16,638 nt of DNA. Source: Desulfobacula sp. (GTDB lineage: Bacteria; Desulfobacterota; Desulfobacteria; Desulfobacterales; Desulfobacteraceae). The notes under the pieces were generated by a model. The model was not told the DNA's origin. It was given only the letters and a program-made list of their open reading frames with translations, and did not search any database. This document shows positions 8,620 through 16,638 of the stretch, in pieces; position 1 is the first letter of the stretch, and the number at the start of each line of letters is the position of its first letter. The DNA lies in contig JAQICW010000556.1 of the NCBI GenBank assembly GCA_027858355.1, forward strand, positions 1 through 16,638. The letters are read 5' to 3'. A program made the position numbers and the translations under genes.

Positions 8620-11265
8620 ATGAGCTTAGAAGGCAATACTCCTGAAATGTTTAAATATGGCGCAGATTGGTTGCGGGCGGATTTTCATCTTCATACCAGG
8701 GCGGACAAGGAGTTTAGGTATACCGGCGAAGAGAACAGCTTTGTCTCTGATTATATAGCCGGGCTTAAAAATGCCGGTATTCAGGTGGGAACTATCACCA
8801 ATCATAACAAATTTGATATCAGTGAATTCAAAGCACTTCGTAAAAAAGCCCGTAAAGAAGCTATCTGTCTGCTGCCAGGGGTGGAGCTTTCTGTGAATGA
8901 TGGGGCGAATGGCATTCACACCCTGGTTGTTTTTAATGATGAATGGCTTCCCAATGGCCAGGATTACATCAACCAATTTCTGAATGTTGCCTTTGAAGGC
9001 AAAACACCCGAGCAGTATGAGCGGGAGAATGGGCGCAGTTCATTGGATCTGATTACAACCATAAAAAAGCTTGAGGGGTATCATCGTGATTTTTTTATTA
9101 TGTTTGCCCATGTCAGGCAGAACAGCGGGTTGTGGAAAGCACTGGATGGCGGACGATTACAAGATATGGGGGAAAATGAAGTCTTTAAAAGGCGGACCCT
9201 GGCCTTCCAGAAAGTTCGCTCCCATAACAAATCCGACGAGGTATGCCGGACAAAAGTAAAGGGATGGCTGGGAGATTGGTATCCGGCAGAAGTCGAAGGC
9301 TCTGATTGCAAATCCATTCCTGACATCGGCAAAGGCGGCGACTGTTTCATCAAGCTTGGGGCATTCTCATTTGATGCGGTTAAGTTCGCATTAATTGACA
9401 AATCAAACCGGATTGCTTCCAATGTCCTGAAACACACCCACTCTCGTATTTTAAATATCCGGTTCACCGGTGGAACGCTTACGGGCCAGGAACTTCATTT
9501 TTCGCCGGAACTCAACACCTTGATCGGTATTCGAGGCAGCGGGAAATCTTCGATCCTGGAGGCGCTTCGCTATGCAATCAATATCCCCTTTGGCGAGAAA
9601 GCAGGTGACATTAAATACAAAGAAGATTTGGTCGGTTTTACCATGGGAAGCGGGGGGAAAATCGAAATTGACGTCATTGACCGGTATGGACAAACCTACA
9701 CCATCCGTCGTGTCTGGAAGGAGCCCTATTCCGAAGTTCTGATTAATAACATGCTTCAGCCGGGTGTTTCAATTCGTGAGACGGTGCTGCACAAGCCAAT
9801 TTATTTTGGCCAGAAAGACCTATCCAGTACAGGCGAAGGTTTTGAAAAGGATCTGGTCGACAAACTTCTTGGATCAAAGCTGGATGAGGTTAGACGCAAC
9901 ATTGCCCAGCAGAAACAACGAGTGTCCGAATCGGTTGACCGGCTTAACAAAGTGTTCAGTGTTCAGGACCAGATTGATGAACAAAAGAAAATCAAGCTGG
10001 ATACCGAACACCGATTGAAGTTCTACGGGGAACACGGTGTTGAGGAAAAGCTGCAGAAACGGTTGGATTTTGACTCGGATGTCAGGATGATAAACAAAGG
10101 GATTCAGATGACGGATCGTTTTGTTTCCGATCTTGAAAGCCTGCTTGCCCAGCATGAAGATGATATTCGGAATTTTAAAGGGTATCTGTCAAAGCATAAT
10201 TCAGATCTGTTCGGACGGTTTTATACCCATTATGATACCTATATCGCTTTTGTTGATCAGGTGAAAGCCTGGTTGGCCAATCAGGGCAAGTCAAAGCAAG
10301 GGTTATCTGACTGCCGGGCTGAACTGAATACAATCCGCAAAAGTATGGTTGAGGAATTTGCCGAAATAGAGCGCAAGCTGGGCGAACAATTAAAAATCAG
10401 CGGCACCCAGAACATCAGCTCTGAAGAATTTCTCGACCTGAAGAAACGGTTGGGCATGGCCAAACAATTGATTGCCACGCTTGAGAAGCAAGGAGATCTA
10501 AAGAAAGGATTACTGGATGCGCTTTATGTGGAATTACAAAAATTAAATGAATTATGGCTTCAGGAGTTCAGTCTTATCAAAACGGAGCTTGATAAGGTGG
10601 GTTCGGGGGGATCTTCCATTTCAATTACATCAGAATATAAGGAAGACAAACAATCCTTTCTGGCGTTTACGAAGGATATTTTCAGGGGAAGCGGCATCCG
10701 GGAAACAACCTACCAGGGGATCGTTGAAAAATATACGGATTTTGTGGCTATTTTTCAAGATTTTGGGACTGCAAAAGGACTCTTCGGGAGCAATCCCCAG
10801 ATTCTGATCGATTTGTTCAAGAAAAATTTAAAGACATTGTTGACCTATCAAACCCCGAATAAATTTACGATACTGTATCGAGGCAAGGAGTTACAGCATC
10901 ATTCCCTGGGTCAGAGAGCATCTGCATTGATTCTTTTTGTACTGAGTCAACAAGAAAATGATGTCATTATTATTGACCAGCCGGAAGATGACCTCGACAA
11001 CCAGACCATTTATGAAGACGTGATCAAGCTCATTCGAACCATGAAACCAAAAGTCCAGTTTATTTTCGCGACCCACAACCCGAACATTCCGGTGCTGGGA
11101 GATGCGGAACAGGTTCACGCCTGTTCATTTATGGACAATAAGGTATCCATTTGCAGCGGAAGTGTGGATAATCAAACGACACAGAGAACAATCGTAAACA
11201 TCATGGAAGGCGGCCAGGAAGCGTTTAACCGGCGTAAGGAGATTTACCAGATATGGAAATCCTAG
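8620..11265 (+). CDS. trlF: PHP-domain phosphoesterase fused to SMC/ABC-type ATPase (TrlF family)
   Basis: An 881-aa protein with two parts. Residues about 15-260 form a PHP phosphoesterase domain: HxH at H23/H25, H62 in ITNHN, E89 in PGVELS, H164 in MFAHVRQ, and GSDCKS at 227-232. In the last motif the histidine usual for PHP enzymes is a lysine (K231). Residues about 275-881 form an SMC/RecF-like ATPase: Walker A GIRGSGKS (303-310), a probable Q-loop in YFGQKDLSS, a long charged coiled-coil stretch (about 420-700), an ABC-signature-like SLGQRAS (762-768), Walker B IIIDQPEDDLD with D786 and E789, and an H-loop ATHN with H819. Related proteins are annotated as TrlF-family AAA-like ATPases and occur in defence islands; their biochemistry is not known to me. 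The fusion suggests a nucleic-acid sensor ATPase controlling a metal-dependent phosphoesterase or nuclease. Its last 13 nt overlap the following AlbA_2 gene, so the two are almost certainly a unit. Confidence 0.85.
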   Translation: MSLEGNTPEMFKYGADWLRADFHLHTRADKEFRYTGEENSFVSDYIAGLKNAGIQVGTITNHNKFDISEFKALRKKARKEAICLLPGVELSVNDGANGIHTLVVFNDEWLPNGQDYINQFLNVAFEGKTPEQYERENGRSSLDLITTIKKLEGYHRDFFIMFAHVRQNSGLWKALDGGRLQDMGENEVFKRRTLAFQKVRSHNKSDEVCRTKVKGWLGDWYPAEVEGSDCKSIPDIGKGGDCFIKLGAFSFDAVKFALIDKSNRIASNVLKHTHSRILNIRFTGGTLTGQELHFSPELNTLIGIRGSGKSSILEALRYAINIPFGEKAGDIKYKEDLVGFTMGSGGKIEIDVIDRYGQTYTIRRVWKEPYSEVLINNMLQPGVSIRETVLHKPIYFGQKDLSSTGEGFEKDLVDKLLGSKLDEVRRNIAQQKQRVSESVDRLNKVFSVQDQIDEQKKIKLDTEHRLKFYGEHGVEEKLQKRLDFDSDVRMINKGIQMTDRFVSDLESLLAQHEDDIRNFKGYLSKHNSDLFGRFYTHYDTYIAFVDQVKAWLANQGKSKQGLSDCRAELNTIRKSMVEEFAEIERKLGEQLKISGTQNISSEEFLDLKKRLGMAKQLIATLEKQGDLKKGLLDALYVELQKLNELWLQEFSLIKTELDKVGSGGSSISITSEYKEDKQSFLAFTKDIFRGSGIRETTYQGIVEKYTDFVAIFQDFGTAKGLFGSNPQILIDLFKKNLKTLLTYQTPNKFTILYRGKELQHHSLGQRASALILFVLSQQENDVIIIDQPEDDLDNQTIYEDVIKLIRTMKPKVQFIFATHNPNIPVLGDAEQVHACSFMDNKVSICSGSVDNQTTQRTIVNIMEGGQEAFNRRKEIYQIWKS

Positions 11266-12401
11266 AAATTTTGCAGGTACTGGCCCAGGGCGAGGACAGT
11301 CGCAATCAGTTTAAGAAAGATATCAATAATATTGATGCCCTGGCCATTGAGATCATAGCGTTCAGCAATACACTGGGCGGAAGAATCTTTATAGGTGTGG
11401 ATGATGACGGTAATGTTATCGGGCTTACACCCGAGAAGGTTCATCATATCAATCAACTTTTGTCCAATGCCGCAAGCCAGAATGTCAAACCCGCCGTGAA
11501 CCCGCTGACAGAAATTGCCACGATTAGTGACCTGCGTATCATGATTATTGATGTTCCAAAAGGGATCAATAAACCCTACCAGGACAAGAATGGTGTAATC
11601 TGGGTTAAAAGCGGGGCAGACAAACGAAAGGCAACGTCCCGGGAGGAGATTCAGCGCTTGTTCCAGGACTCAGGCCTGGTGCATGCCGACACAATCCCGG
11701 CGGAAGGGATGACGATTGCCGATATTGACATGCCATATTTCAGAGAATTTTTTCAAAAACGATACGGAGAACCCCTTGACGAGCAATCTGTCCCGCTTTC
11801 CCAGACGATTTCAAATCTTAACCTGGGGAAAAATGAAGCCCTGAATATAACCGGCGGCTTGCTGTTTGGTCTGTCGCCCTCCAATCGACTGCCCTCCTTT
11901 ATTGTAAAGGCGGCTGTATTCCCCGGTCAAACCCTTGCAGACGAAACCTACATTGACAGCCGGGATATTAAAGGAAAAATTTCTGAAATATTCCAGCAAA
12001 CGATTGGCTATATCCTGGCCAATACCCGGCAGGTGCAGGGAGAGCAGTCTGTAAACAGTTTGGGGGTTCCCGAGATCCCGAGAATTGTCTGGGAAGAGTT
12101 AATCACCAATGCGCTTGTTCATCGAGACTACTTTATTTCCGCCCCCATCCGCGTGTTTATTTTTTCTGATCGGGTGGAAATCATAAGTCCAGGAAACCTG
12201 CCCAATAATCTTACGATTGAAAATATTAAAGCCGGTAATTCAAATACCCGTAATCCGGTATTGGCTTCTTTTGCATATCAGATTTTACCATACAGAGGCT
12301 TTGGTTCCGGAATATTGCGTGCCTTGGAGAACTATCCGGACATTAATTTCATTGATGACCGAGATGGAAACATTTTTAAATGCATCATTAAAAGAGGTTA
12401 A
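11253..12401 (+). CDS. AlbA_2 (Schlafen-like) and GHKL-type ATP-binding protein, COG2865-like
   Basis: A 382-aa protein. The N-terminal domain (about 1-130) is AlbA_2/Schlafen-like: GEDSRNQFKKDINN, then IDALAIEIIAFSNTLGGRIFIGVDDDG, and later GVIWVKSGADKRKATSREEI. Most AlbA_2 proteins have E-F-K here; this one has Q19-F-K. The C-terminal half (about 265-382) resembles HATPase_c_4: WEELITNALVHRDY with E281/E282 and N286 as a candidate Bergerat N-box, VEIISPGNLP, and GFGSGI at 349-354. Proteins of this build are commonly annotated as putative transcriptional regulators or RecG-like ATP-binding proteins. Schlafen-type domains in several proteins act as RNA or tRNA nucleases, so an effector role is also possible; I cannot decide between them. 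The ATG at 11253 lies inside the end of the PHP-ATPase gene (13-nt overlap), with AAGGAG at 11236-11241. The stop lies 2 nt before the pglZ start, so this gene is tightly built into the operon. Confidence 0.82.
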   Translation: MEILEILQVLAQGEDSRNQFKKDINNIDALAIEIIAFSNTLGGRIFIGVDDDGNVIGLTPEKVHHINQLLSNAASQNVKPAVNPLTEIATISDLRIMIIDVPKGINKPYQDKNGVIWVKSGADKRKATSREEIQRLFQDSGLVHADTIPAEGMTIADIDMPYFREFFQKRYGEPLDEQSVPLSQTISNLNLGKNEALNITGGLLFGLSPSNRLPSFIVKAAVFPGQTLADETYIDSRDIKGKISEIFQQTIGYILANTRQVQGEQSVNSLGVPEIPRIVWEELITNALVHRDYFISAPIRVFIFSDRVEIISPGNLPNNLTIENIKAGNSNTRNPVLASFAYQILPYRGFGSGILRALENYPDINFIDDRDGNIFKCIIKRG

Positions 12402-12403
12402 CC

Positions 12404-14653
12404 ATGATTGATCGCTGGTTCAAAAATGATCTGCAGAGCATATACGACTCTCATCTGGTTGCTGTTTTCATTGATGAATCCGGTGATGCAAAATTTTTGC
12501 TGAAGGCCGTCGAAAATCAGTTTACCATTCACGAAACCAACTCCGAGGTGGAAGAACTGCATGTGAAATATCTCATTGAAAAGGCTGTATCCCCCCATGG
12601 AAAGTTTCTCATCTACACCCGTTCCAAAAAAGAAGACCTGAAGTTCATCCGGGAATATTGTGAAACCAATGGCTGCCTGGAAATCCGCTACCTGCAAAAT
12701 TACGTCAAGGACAAGGTTCATCAATCCTTAAACCTGAACATTAACCTGCCCAAAGAAGAGTTGATTGCCGCTGCCAAAGTAAGTGTCGGCAAGGACCTCA
12801 CCTATTGGATGGATCTGAGCCATAAGGGCGCAACCCAGATTTTTGATCTGAACAAAGAGCTACTGCCCTTTGTTCATGATCCTGAAACCTATGCCCGGGA
12901 AAAATATGATGCCCAGCTTCGGGAGACCTTTTATCTCAAAGTAAACGATCTGCTCGGACAGGACTATCTTGTAAAACCGGCAACTACCCTGGCAAAAGAA
13001 GTGGTGAACGCCATGCTGGATGGTTTAGCCCAAAATCACTGCATCAAGATTCTCGATACCGTTTATACAGGTTGGCTGGATTCAATCACCTTCCGGGACT
13101 CCTTTAAGGGCTATCTGGAAAGCTATGTGCTGCCGGTTCCTCTGGATATATGGAAGGTCAGTATTCACCATCCCTTTCATCAGGTGGATGAAAAATGGCT
13201 GGCAAAAATAGGTGCCCATCTTTCAGACAAGGCGACCCTCCCCAATACACTGGCAAAACTGCGCCAGCGTCATCAGAGCAAGCAGGCTCAGGCTCTGGGT
13301 CTTGTCTTCTGGGCCGATGTGATCACCCTGCTGGAATTTGATCCCAAGAATATTAAATACCTGGGATCGTTCAGCGAATGCGTGGAATTTTACAAAAAGC
13401 ACTTCTATCGTCTGGATACTGCCATCCGCAACCTCTACGCGGAATTCCTGAACAAGAAAGAGCTGCTTGAGCCGTTTCAGGAGCTTTACAAAGAACATGT
13501 TTCGATCTTTCTGGATAAATGGTTCAAATATTGGAGCGGCTACAAGGAAACCCAGACAGGAACGCTTCAGCGGATCATCAATGAGAACAGCAAGAAGACG
13601 GCTGTCATTGTCGGTGACGGTGTGACCTATGAAATTGCCCAACAGGTGGCGACCAGACTCAAAGGGTCAATAAAGCACACACAATTATTGCTGAAACGGG
13701 ATGCGATTATTGCGGATATTCCATCGGAAACCGAAAACAATATGAGCCGGATATACATGGACAACGGCGTTGTGGAAGCGGTTCAGACCAATCGCGAAAA
13801 ATATCTGATCGCTCAAAACCCGGATGTTGCCATTGATTTTATCCGCCTTGATGCGGTGAATGTAGAGGCAAGGCCGGGTCAATTTCTGATCTGCACTTAC
13901 AAAGATATCGATGACATGGGTGAAAAACTCCAGCAGAAGGCGCTTAGATATTTTCCGGAAACCATCGATTTCTTCGCCGAAAAGATTTCACTTCTTTTGG
14001 CCGGAGGCTATGCCAAGGTTTATTTGATTACCGACCACGGCTTTGTTCTGACCGGCCTGTTGAGTGAAGCGGATAAAATTTCAGTCATACCCAGGGGCGA
14101 AGTTGTTAAGGCCGAACGATATATCCGGGCGGTGGAGAAACAGCCTGATTTGACCCCCCATTTAATTGAGGCTGAGAAGAATTATAAACAATTCGGATAT
14201 CTCTATTTTGCAAAGAACATCAACCCGTTCAAAACAACGGGATCATATGGATTCTCCCATGGCGGTGTTTCTCCACAGGAACTGGTGACGCCGTATTTTA
14301 GCTGGGAAAGATCCAGTAGCGTGGCCGCATCATTTTCGGTTGTCATTGAAAACAAAGCGGATCTGAAAAATGTCACGGGCGAGCTGTTCCAAATTAAAAT
14401 TTGTGCAGATGATGGACCGGGTGAACTATTTTCTTTAGATAGAAAGGTTTATCTGATTTTCTTTGCCAATAAAACACAGGTCAATAAAAGCGATGTCCTT
14501 ATCGTTCAGCGAAATGAAAGCATCACTCAGGAATATACCTTTGACGGTCATCCTGCGCTTGAAGTTCTGCTTTTGGATGCGACCACCAAGCAGCAATTAG
14601 ACCGGACAGTTATTCAACAAAATAAAGACAGAGATTTAGGCGGACTTCTCTAA
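12404..14653 (+). CDS. pglZ: PglZ, BREX type I phosphatase-superfamily protein
   Basis: A 749-aa protein matching the type A PglZ family of type I BREX (usually about 800-850 aa, so slightly short but with intact motifs). The N terminus VAVFIDESGDAKFLL is followed by a mainly helical region. The alkaline-phosphatase-like PglZ domain lies at about 395-640: VGDGVTYEIA (D405), TYKDIDDMGEK, ITDHGFVLTG (D544, H545) and SHGGVSPQELVTPYF (H619). These aspartates and histidines are the expected metal ligands. A beta-rich C-terminal domain follows (about 650-749). PglZ is a core BREX protein needed for both methylation and exclusion and interacts with PglX and BrxB; metal-dependent nuclease activity has been suggested for the family. 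AAAGAGG at 12391-12397 lies about 6 nt before ATG, within the end of the AlbA_2 gene. The gap to brxL is 16 nt. Confidence 0.94.
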   Translation: MIDRWFKNDLQSIYDSHLVAVFIDESGDAKFLLKAVENQFTIHETNSEVEELHVKYLIEKAVSPHGKFLIYTRSKKEDLKFIREYCETNGCLEIRYLQNYVKDKVHQSLNLNINLPKEELIAAAKVSVGKDLTYWMDLSHKGATQIFDLNKELLPFVHDPETYAREKYDAQLRETFYLKVNDLLGQDYLVKPATTLAKEVVNAMLDGLAQNHCIKILDTVYTGWLDSITFRDSFKGYLESYVLPVPLDIWKVSIHHPFHQVDEKWLAKIGAHLSDKATLPNTLAKLRQRHQSKQAQALGLVFWADVITLLEFDPKNIKYLGSFSECVEFYKKHFYRLDTAIRNLYAEFLNKKELLEPFQELYKEHVSIFLDKWFKYWSGYKETQTGTLQRIINENSKKTAVIVGDGVTYEIAQQVATRLKGSIKHTQLLLKRDAIIADIPSETENNMSRIYMDNGVVEAVQTNREKYLIAQNPDVAIDFIRLDAVNVEARPGQFLICTYKDIDDMGEKLQQKALRYFPETIDFFAEKISLLLAGGYAKVYLITDHGFVLTGLLSEADKISVIPRGEVVKAERYIRAVEKQPDLTPHLIEAEKNYKQFGYLYFAKNINPFKTTGSYGFSHGGVSPQELVTPYFSWERSSSVAASFSVVIENKADLKNVTGELFQIKICADDGPGELFSLDRKVYLIFFANKTQVNKSDVLIVQRNESITQEYTFDGHPALEVLLLDATTKQQLDRTVIQQNKDRDLGGLL

Positions 14654-14669
14654 GGATAAGGAACAGATT

Positions 14670-16638
14670 ATGGCGGTATTAAATGATTTAGACATAAAAC
14701 TCTTGGAACACTTCAGAGGGTATGTGGTCAGAAAGGATCTGGTTCTTTCTTTAAAAGTGGGGGCCAATGTCCCGGTTTTTGTCCTTGAATACCTTATTGC
14801 CAACTCCTGTTCTACGGATGATGAAGAAAAAATACGATCCGGTATGGAAAATGTGAAAAAAATTCTTTCACAACACTATGTAAACCCTGAAGAAAGCGCA
14901 TTAATCCATTCGAAGATAAGAGAGATGGGGCGATATAAGATCATTGATAAAATATCGGTTGAACTGGATTCGAAAAAAAACATATACTGGGCAAAGCTGC
15001 AAAACAGCAATATCAAAAATGGCAATATTGATGATCTCCTTGTCCGGCAGCACGAGAAAATGCTTATGGGAGGTATCTGGGCCATTATTGATGTTGAATA
15101 TGATCCGGATATCAAAATCAGCCAGAACATATTCCCATTCGTTATCACCGACATCAAACCAATTCAATTATCATCTTTTGACAATAGTAAAATGATGAAT
15201 AAACGCAAGGAATTCACAAAAGATGAATGGATGGATGTTTTATTGCGAAGCGCTGGTTATGAACCCACGGCTGAAGGAATGACGGATCGAATCAAAATGT
15301 TGTTGCTTTCAAGGTTGCTTCCAATGGTTGAATCAAATTTCAACTTTATTGAACTGGGACCAAGATCAACAGGGAAGTCCTTCGTCTTTAAAGAACTGAC
15401 ACCCTATGCGGTGTTAATCTCCGGTGGACAGGGAACGGTAGCCAAACTTTTTGTTCATGGCTCAACCGGGAAAGTGGGTGCTGTTGGACAATGGGACGCT
15501 ATCTGTTTTGATGAAGCAACCGATAAAATATTTAAGGACCGTGATGCTGTACCTTTGATGAAAGATTATATGGAGTCGGGATCTTTTTCCCGTGCCGGTG
15601 CCGGAGGTGAAATTACCGGTGCTGCATCTATTATTTTAAATGGGAACATTAACCAGCCGATTGAGACGGTTCTCCAGACGTCCCATCTTTTTAGCCCGCT
15701 TTCCGATGAAGTAAATAATGATACTGCATTTCTGGATCGAATCCATTTTTATTTGCCTGGTTGGGAGATGATCAAATTTGCATCCAAGCATTTTACTTCA
15801 AGCTTTGGTTTCAGCACCGACTACTTTTCTGAAGCGTTAAAATCATTTCGCCGTGTTACATATACCGATGCATTGGAAGAATATTTTTCATTGGGAACTC
15901 ACCTGAAACAAAGAGACACAAAGCCGGTTAAAAAAATAGTCTCGGGATTTATAAAGCTCCTTCATCCGGATGGAGAATACACCAAAACTGATATTAAAGC
16001 ATATCTTGAAATCGCTTTGGAGATGAGAAGGCGGGTAAAAGAACAGCTGAAACGGATCGGTGGTATGGAATTCTGGGACACAAATTTTTCTTTTATCGAC
16101 AAAGAAAATCAAGAAGAGTTTTTCGTGGGGCTACCCGAAGAAAAAGGGTCGCACCTGATTGAAAACACGCCACTTTCTCCTGGTGTCTGCTATACCAGTA
16201 CCAGTGATGGAGACAATGTTACCTTGGTAAGGATCGAAACTATTGCCGTAGCAGGTTCCGGGAAATTAAATATTACCGGTGTCAGCTATAAAGATGTGAA
16301 AGACAATATTAAAAATACATATCAGTACATCAAGGCAAATGAGAAAACGATATTGAACGACAGGCATTCATTAAACAATTATGATATTATTGTACAGGTT
16401 TCTAACCTTCTTGGGCATGCGATTTCATCAGGTATAGGATCTGCTGTTTACGTAACCATCGTATCCGCTTTGTATAAAAAGAATCTTAAACCCGGCCTTG
16501 CGGTGCTTGGAAATATTTCAGTCGGTGGTGCAATTGAAAGGGCTATAAATTTTGCAGACAAAGTAACAACCCTTTCTGAAAATGGGGCGAAGACTGTAAT
16601 TCTACCAATGGACAATTTATCAGAATTATCAAATGTGC
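14670..16638 (+). CDS. brxL: BrxL, Lon-related AAA+ protein of BREX type I, 3' end missing
   Basis: From ATG 14670 the frame is open to the right edge (656 full codons plus one base); it has no stop in the window. AAGGA at 14658-14662 is a good ribosome site 7 nt before ATG. The protein begins MAVLNDLDIKLLEHFRGYVVRKDL, typical of BrxL. The AAA+ domain has Walker A GPRSTGKS (230-237) and Walker B ICFDEATD with D281 and E282; GSFSRAGAGGEITG and LSDEVNNDTAFLDRIHFYLPGW follow as family landmarks. The C-terminal Lon-protease-like domain starts near residue 530; S591 in GIGSAVYV aligns with the catalytic serine, and GNISVGGAIERAI aligns with the lysine-bearing strand. BrxL is usually about 670-690 aa, so only about 15-35 residues are lost. 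Family knowledge: BrxL forms stacked rings, binds DNA and is needed for exclusion but not for methylation. Confidence 0.93.
   Translation, partial: MAVLNDLDIKLLEHFRGYVVRKDLVLSLKVGANVPVFVLEYLIANSCSTDDEEKIRSGMENVKKILSQHYVNPEESALIHSKIREMGRYKIIDKISVELDSKKNIYWAKLQNSNIKNGNIDDLLVRQHEKMLMGGIWAIIDVEYDPDIKISQNIFPFVITDIKPIQLSSFDNSKMMNKRKEFTKDEWMDVLLRSAGYEPTAEGMTDRIKMLLLSRLLPMVESNFNFIELGPRSTGKSFVFKELTPYAVLISGGQGTVAKLFVHGSTGKVGAVGQWDAICFDEATDKIFKDRDAVPLMKDYMESGSFSRAGAGGEITGAASIILNGNINQPIETVLQTSHLFSPLSDEVNNDTAFLDRIHFYLPGWEMIKFASKHFTSSFGFSTDYFSEALKSFRRVTYTDALEEYFSLGTHLKQRDTKPVKKIVSGFIKLLHPDGEYTKTDIKAYLEIALEMRRRVKEQLKRIGGMEFWDTNFSFIDKENQEEFFVGLPEEKGSHLIENTPLSPGVCYTSTSDGDNVTLVRIETIAVAGSGKLNITGVSYKDVKDNIKNTYQYIKANEKTILNDRHSLNNYDIIVQVSNLLGHAISSGIGSAVYVTIVSALYKKNLKPGLAVLGNISVGGAIERAINFADKVTTLSENGAKTVILPMDNLSELSNV

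Noticed and set aside
14944..15195. Small + strand open frame within the start of brxL
   Set aside because: It is out of frame with brxL, whose own frame is open from 14670 to the end of the window and carries all family motifs.
1..16638. CRISPR arrays, tRNA/rRNA genes, insertion sequences or attachment repeats
   Set aside because: No spaced direct repeats, cloverleaf-like segments, transposase motifs or terminal repeats were noticed by eye; coding genes fill nearly the whole window.

Overview
The window is almost entirely a type I BREX phage-defence operon. All genes are on the + strand, and the operon is cut off at both ends of the window. The order is brxA (5' end missing), brxB, brxC, pglX, a two-gene insert, pglZ, and brxL (3' end missing). 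The six BREX genes are in the canonical type I order. The insert between pglX and pglZ encodes a PHP-domain plus SMC/ABC-type ATPase (TrlF-like) and a Schlafen-AlbA_2 / GHKL-type ATP-binding protein (COG2865-like).

Layout: 1-622 brxA; 600-1148 brxB, overlapping brxA; 1159-4803 brxC; 4800-8564 pglX, ATGA overlap with brxC; 8565-8619 a 55-nt spacer, the longest non-coding stretch; 8620-11265 the PHP-ATPase; 11253-12401 the AlbA_2 protein, 13-nt overlap; 12404-14653 pglZ, 2-nt gap; 14670 to the right edge brxL. No intergenic stretch exceeds 60 nt. I saw no RNA genes, insertion sequences, CRISPR arrays, terminators or attachment sites. The operon promoter, any BrxR-type regulator and the terminator must lie outside the window.

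How the genes work together (family knowledge): PglX methylates adenine in a short asymmetric site and marks host DNA as self. BrxB, BrxC and PglZ, with PglX, form the core needed for methylation and exclusion. BrxA is a small DNA-binding protein. BrxL is a Lon-related AAA+ protein needed for phage exclusion but not for methylation. The inserted pair is very probably a second, embedded defence or accessory module expressed with BREX. The pglX-pglZ slot is, as I recall, also where the PARIS pair ariA-ariB sits in a Salmonella BREX island.

Organism: a bacterium with moderate GC (sampled rows range from about 22% to 65%), clear Shine-Dalgarno sites and mostly ATG starts. The general sequence style would fit a Gram-negative such as a Desulfobacterota member, but nothing in the window fixes the taxon and the locus type is commonly horizontally transferred. 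The most informative sequence-level signals are the embedded PHP-ATPase/AlbA_2 pair, unusual residues at expected catalytic positions in PHP-ATPase, AlbA_2 protein and BrxL, and a sharply bounded AT-rich block in pglX that coincides with its probable target-recognition region.
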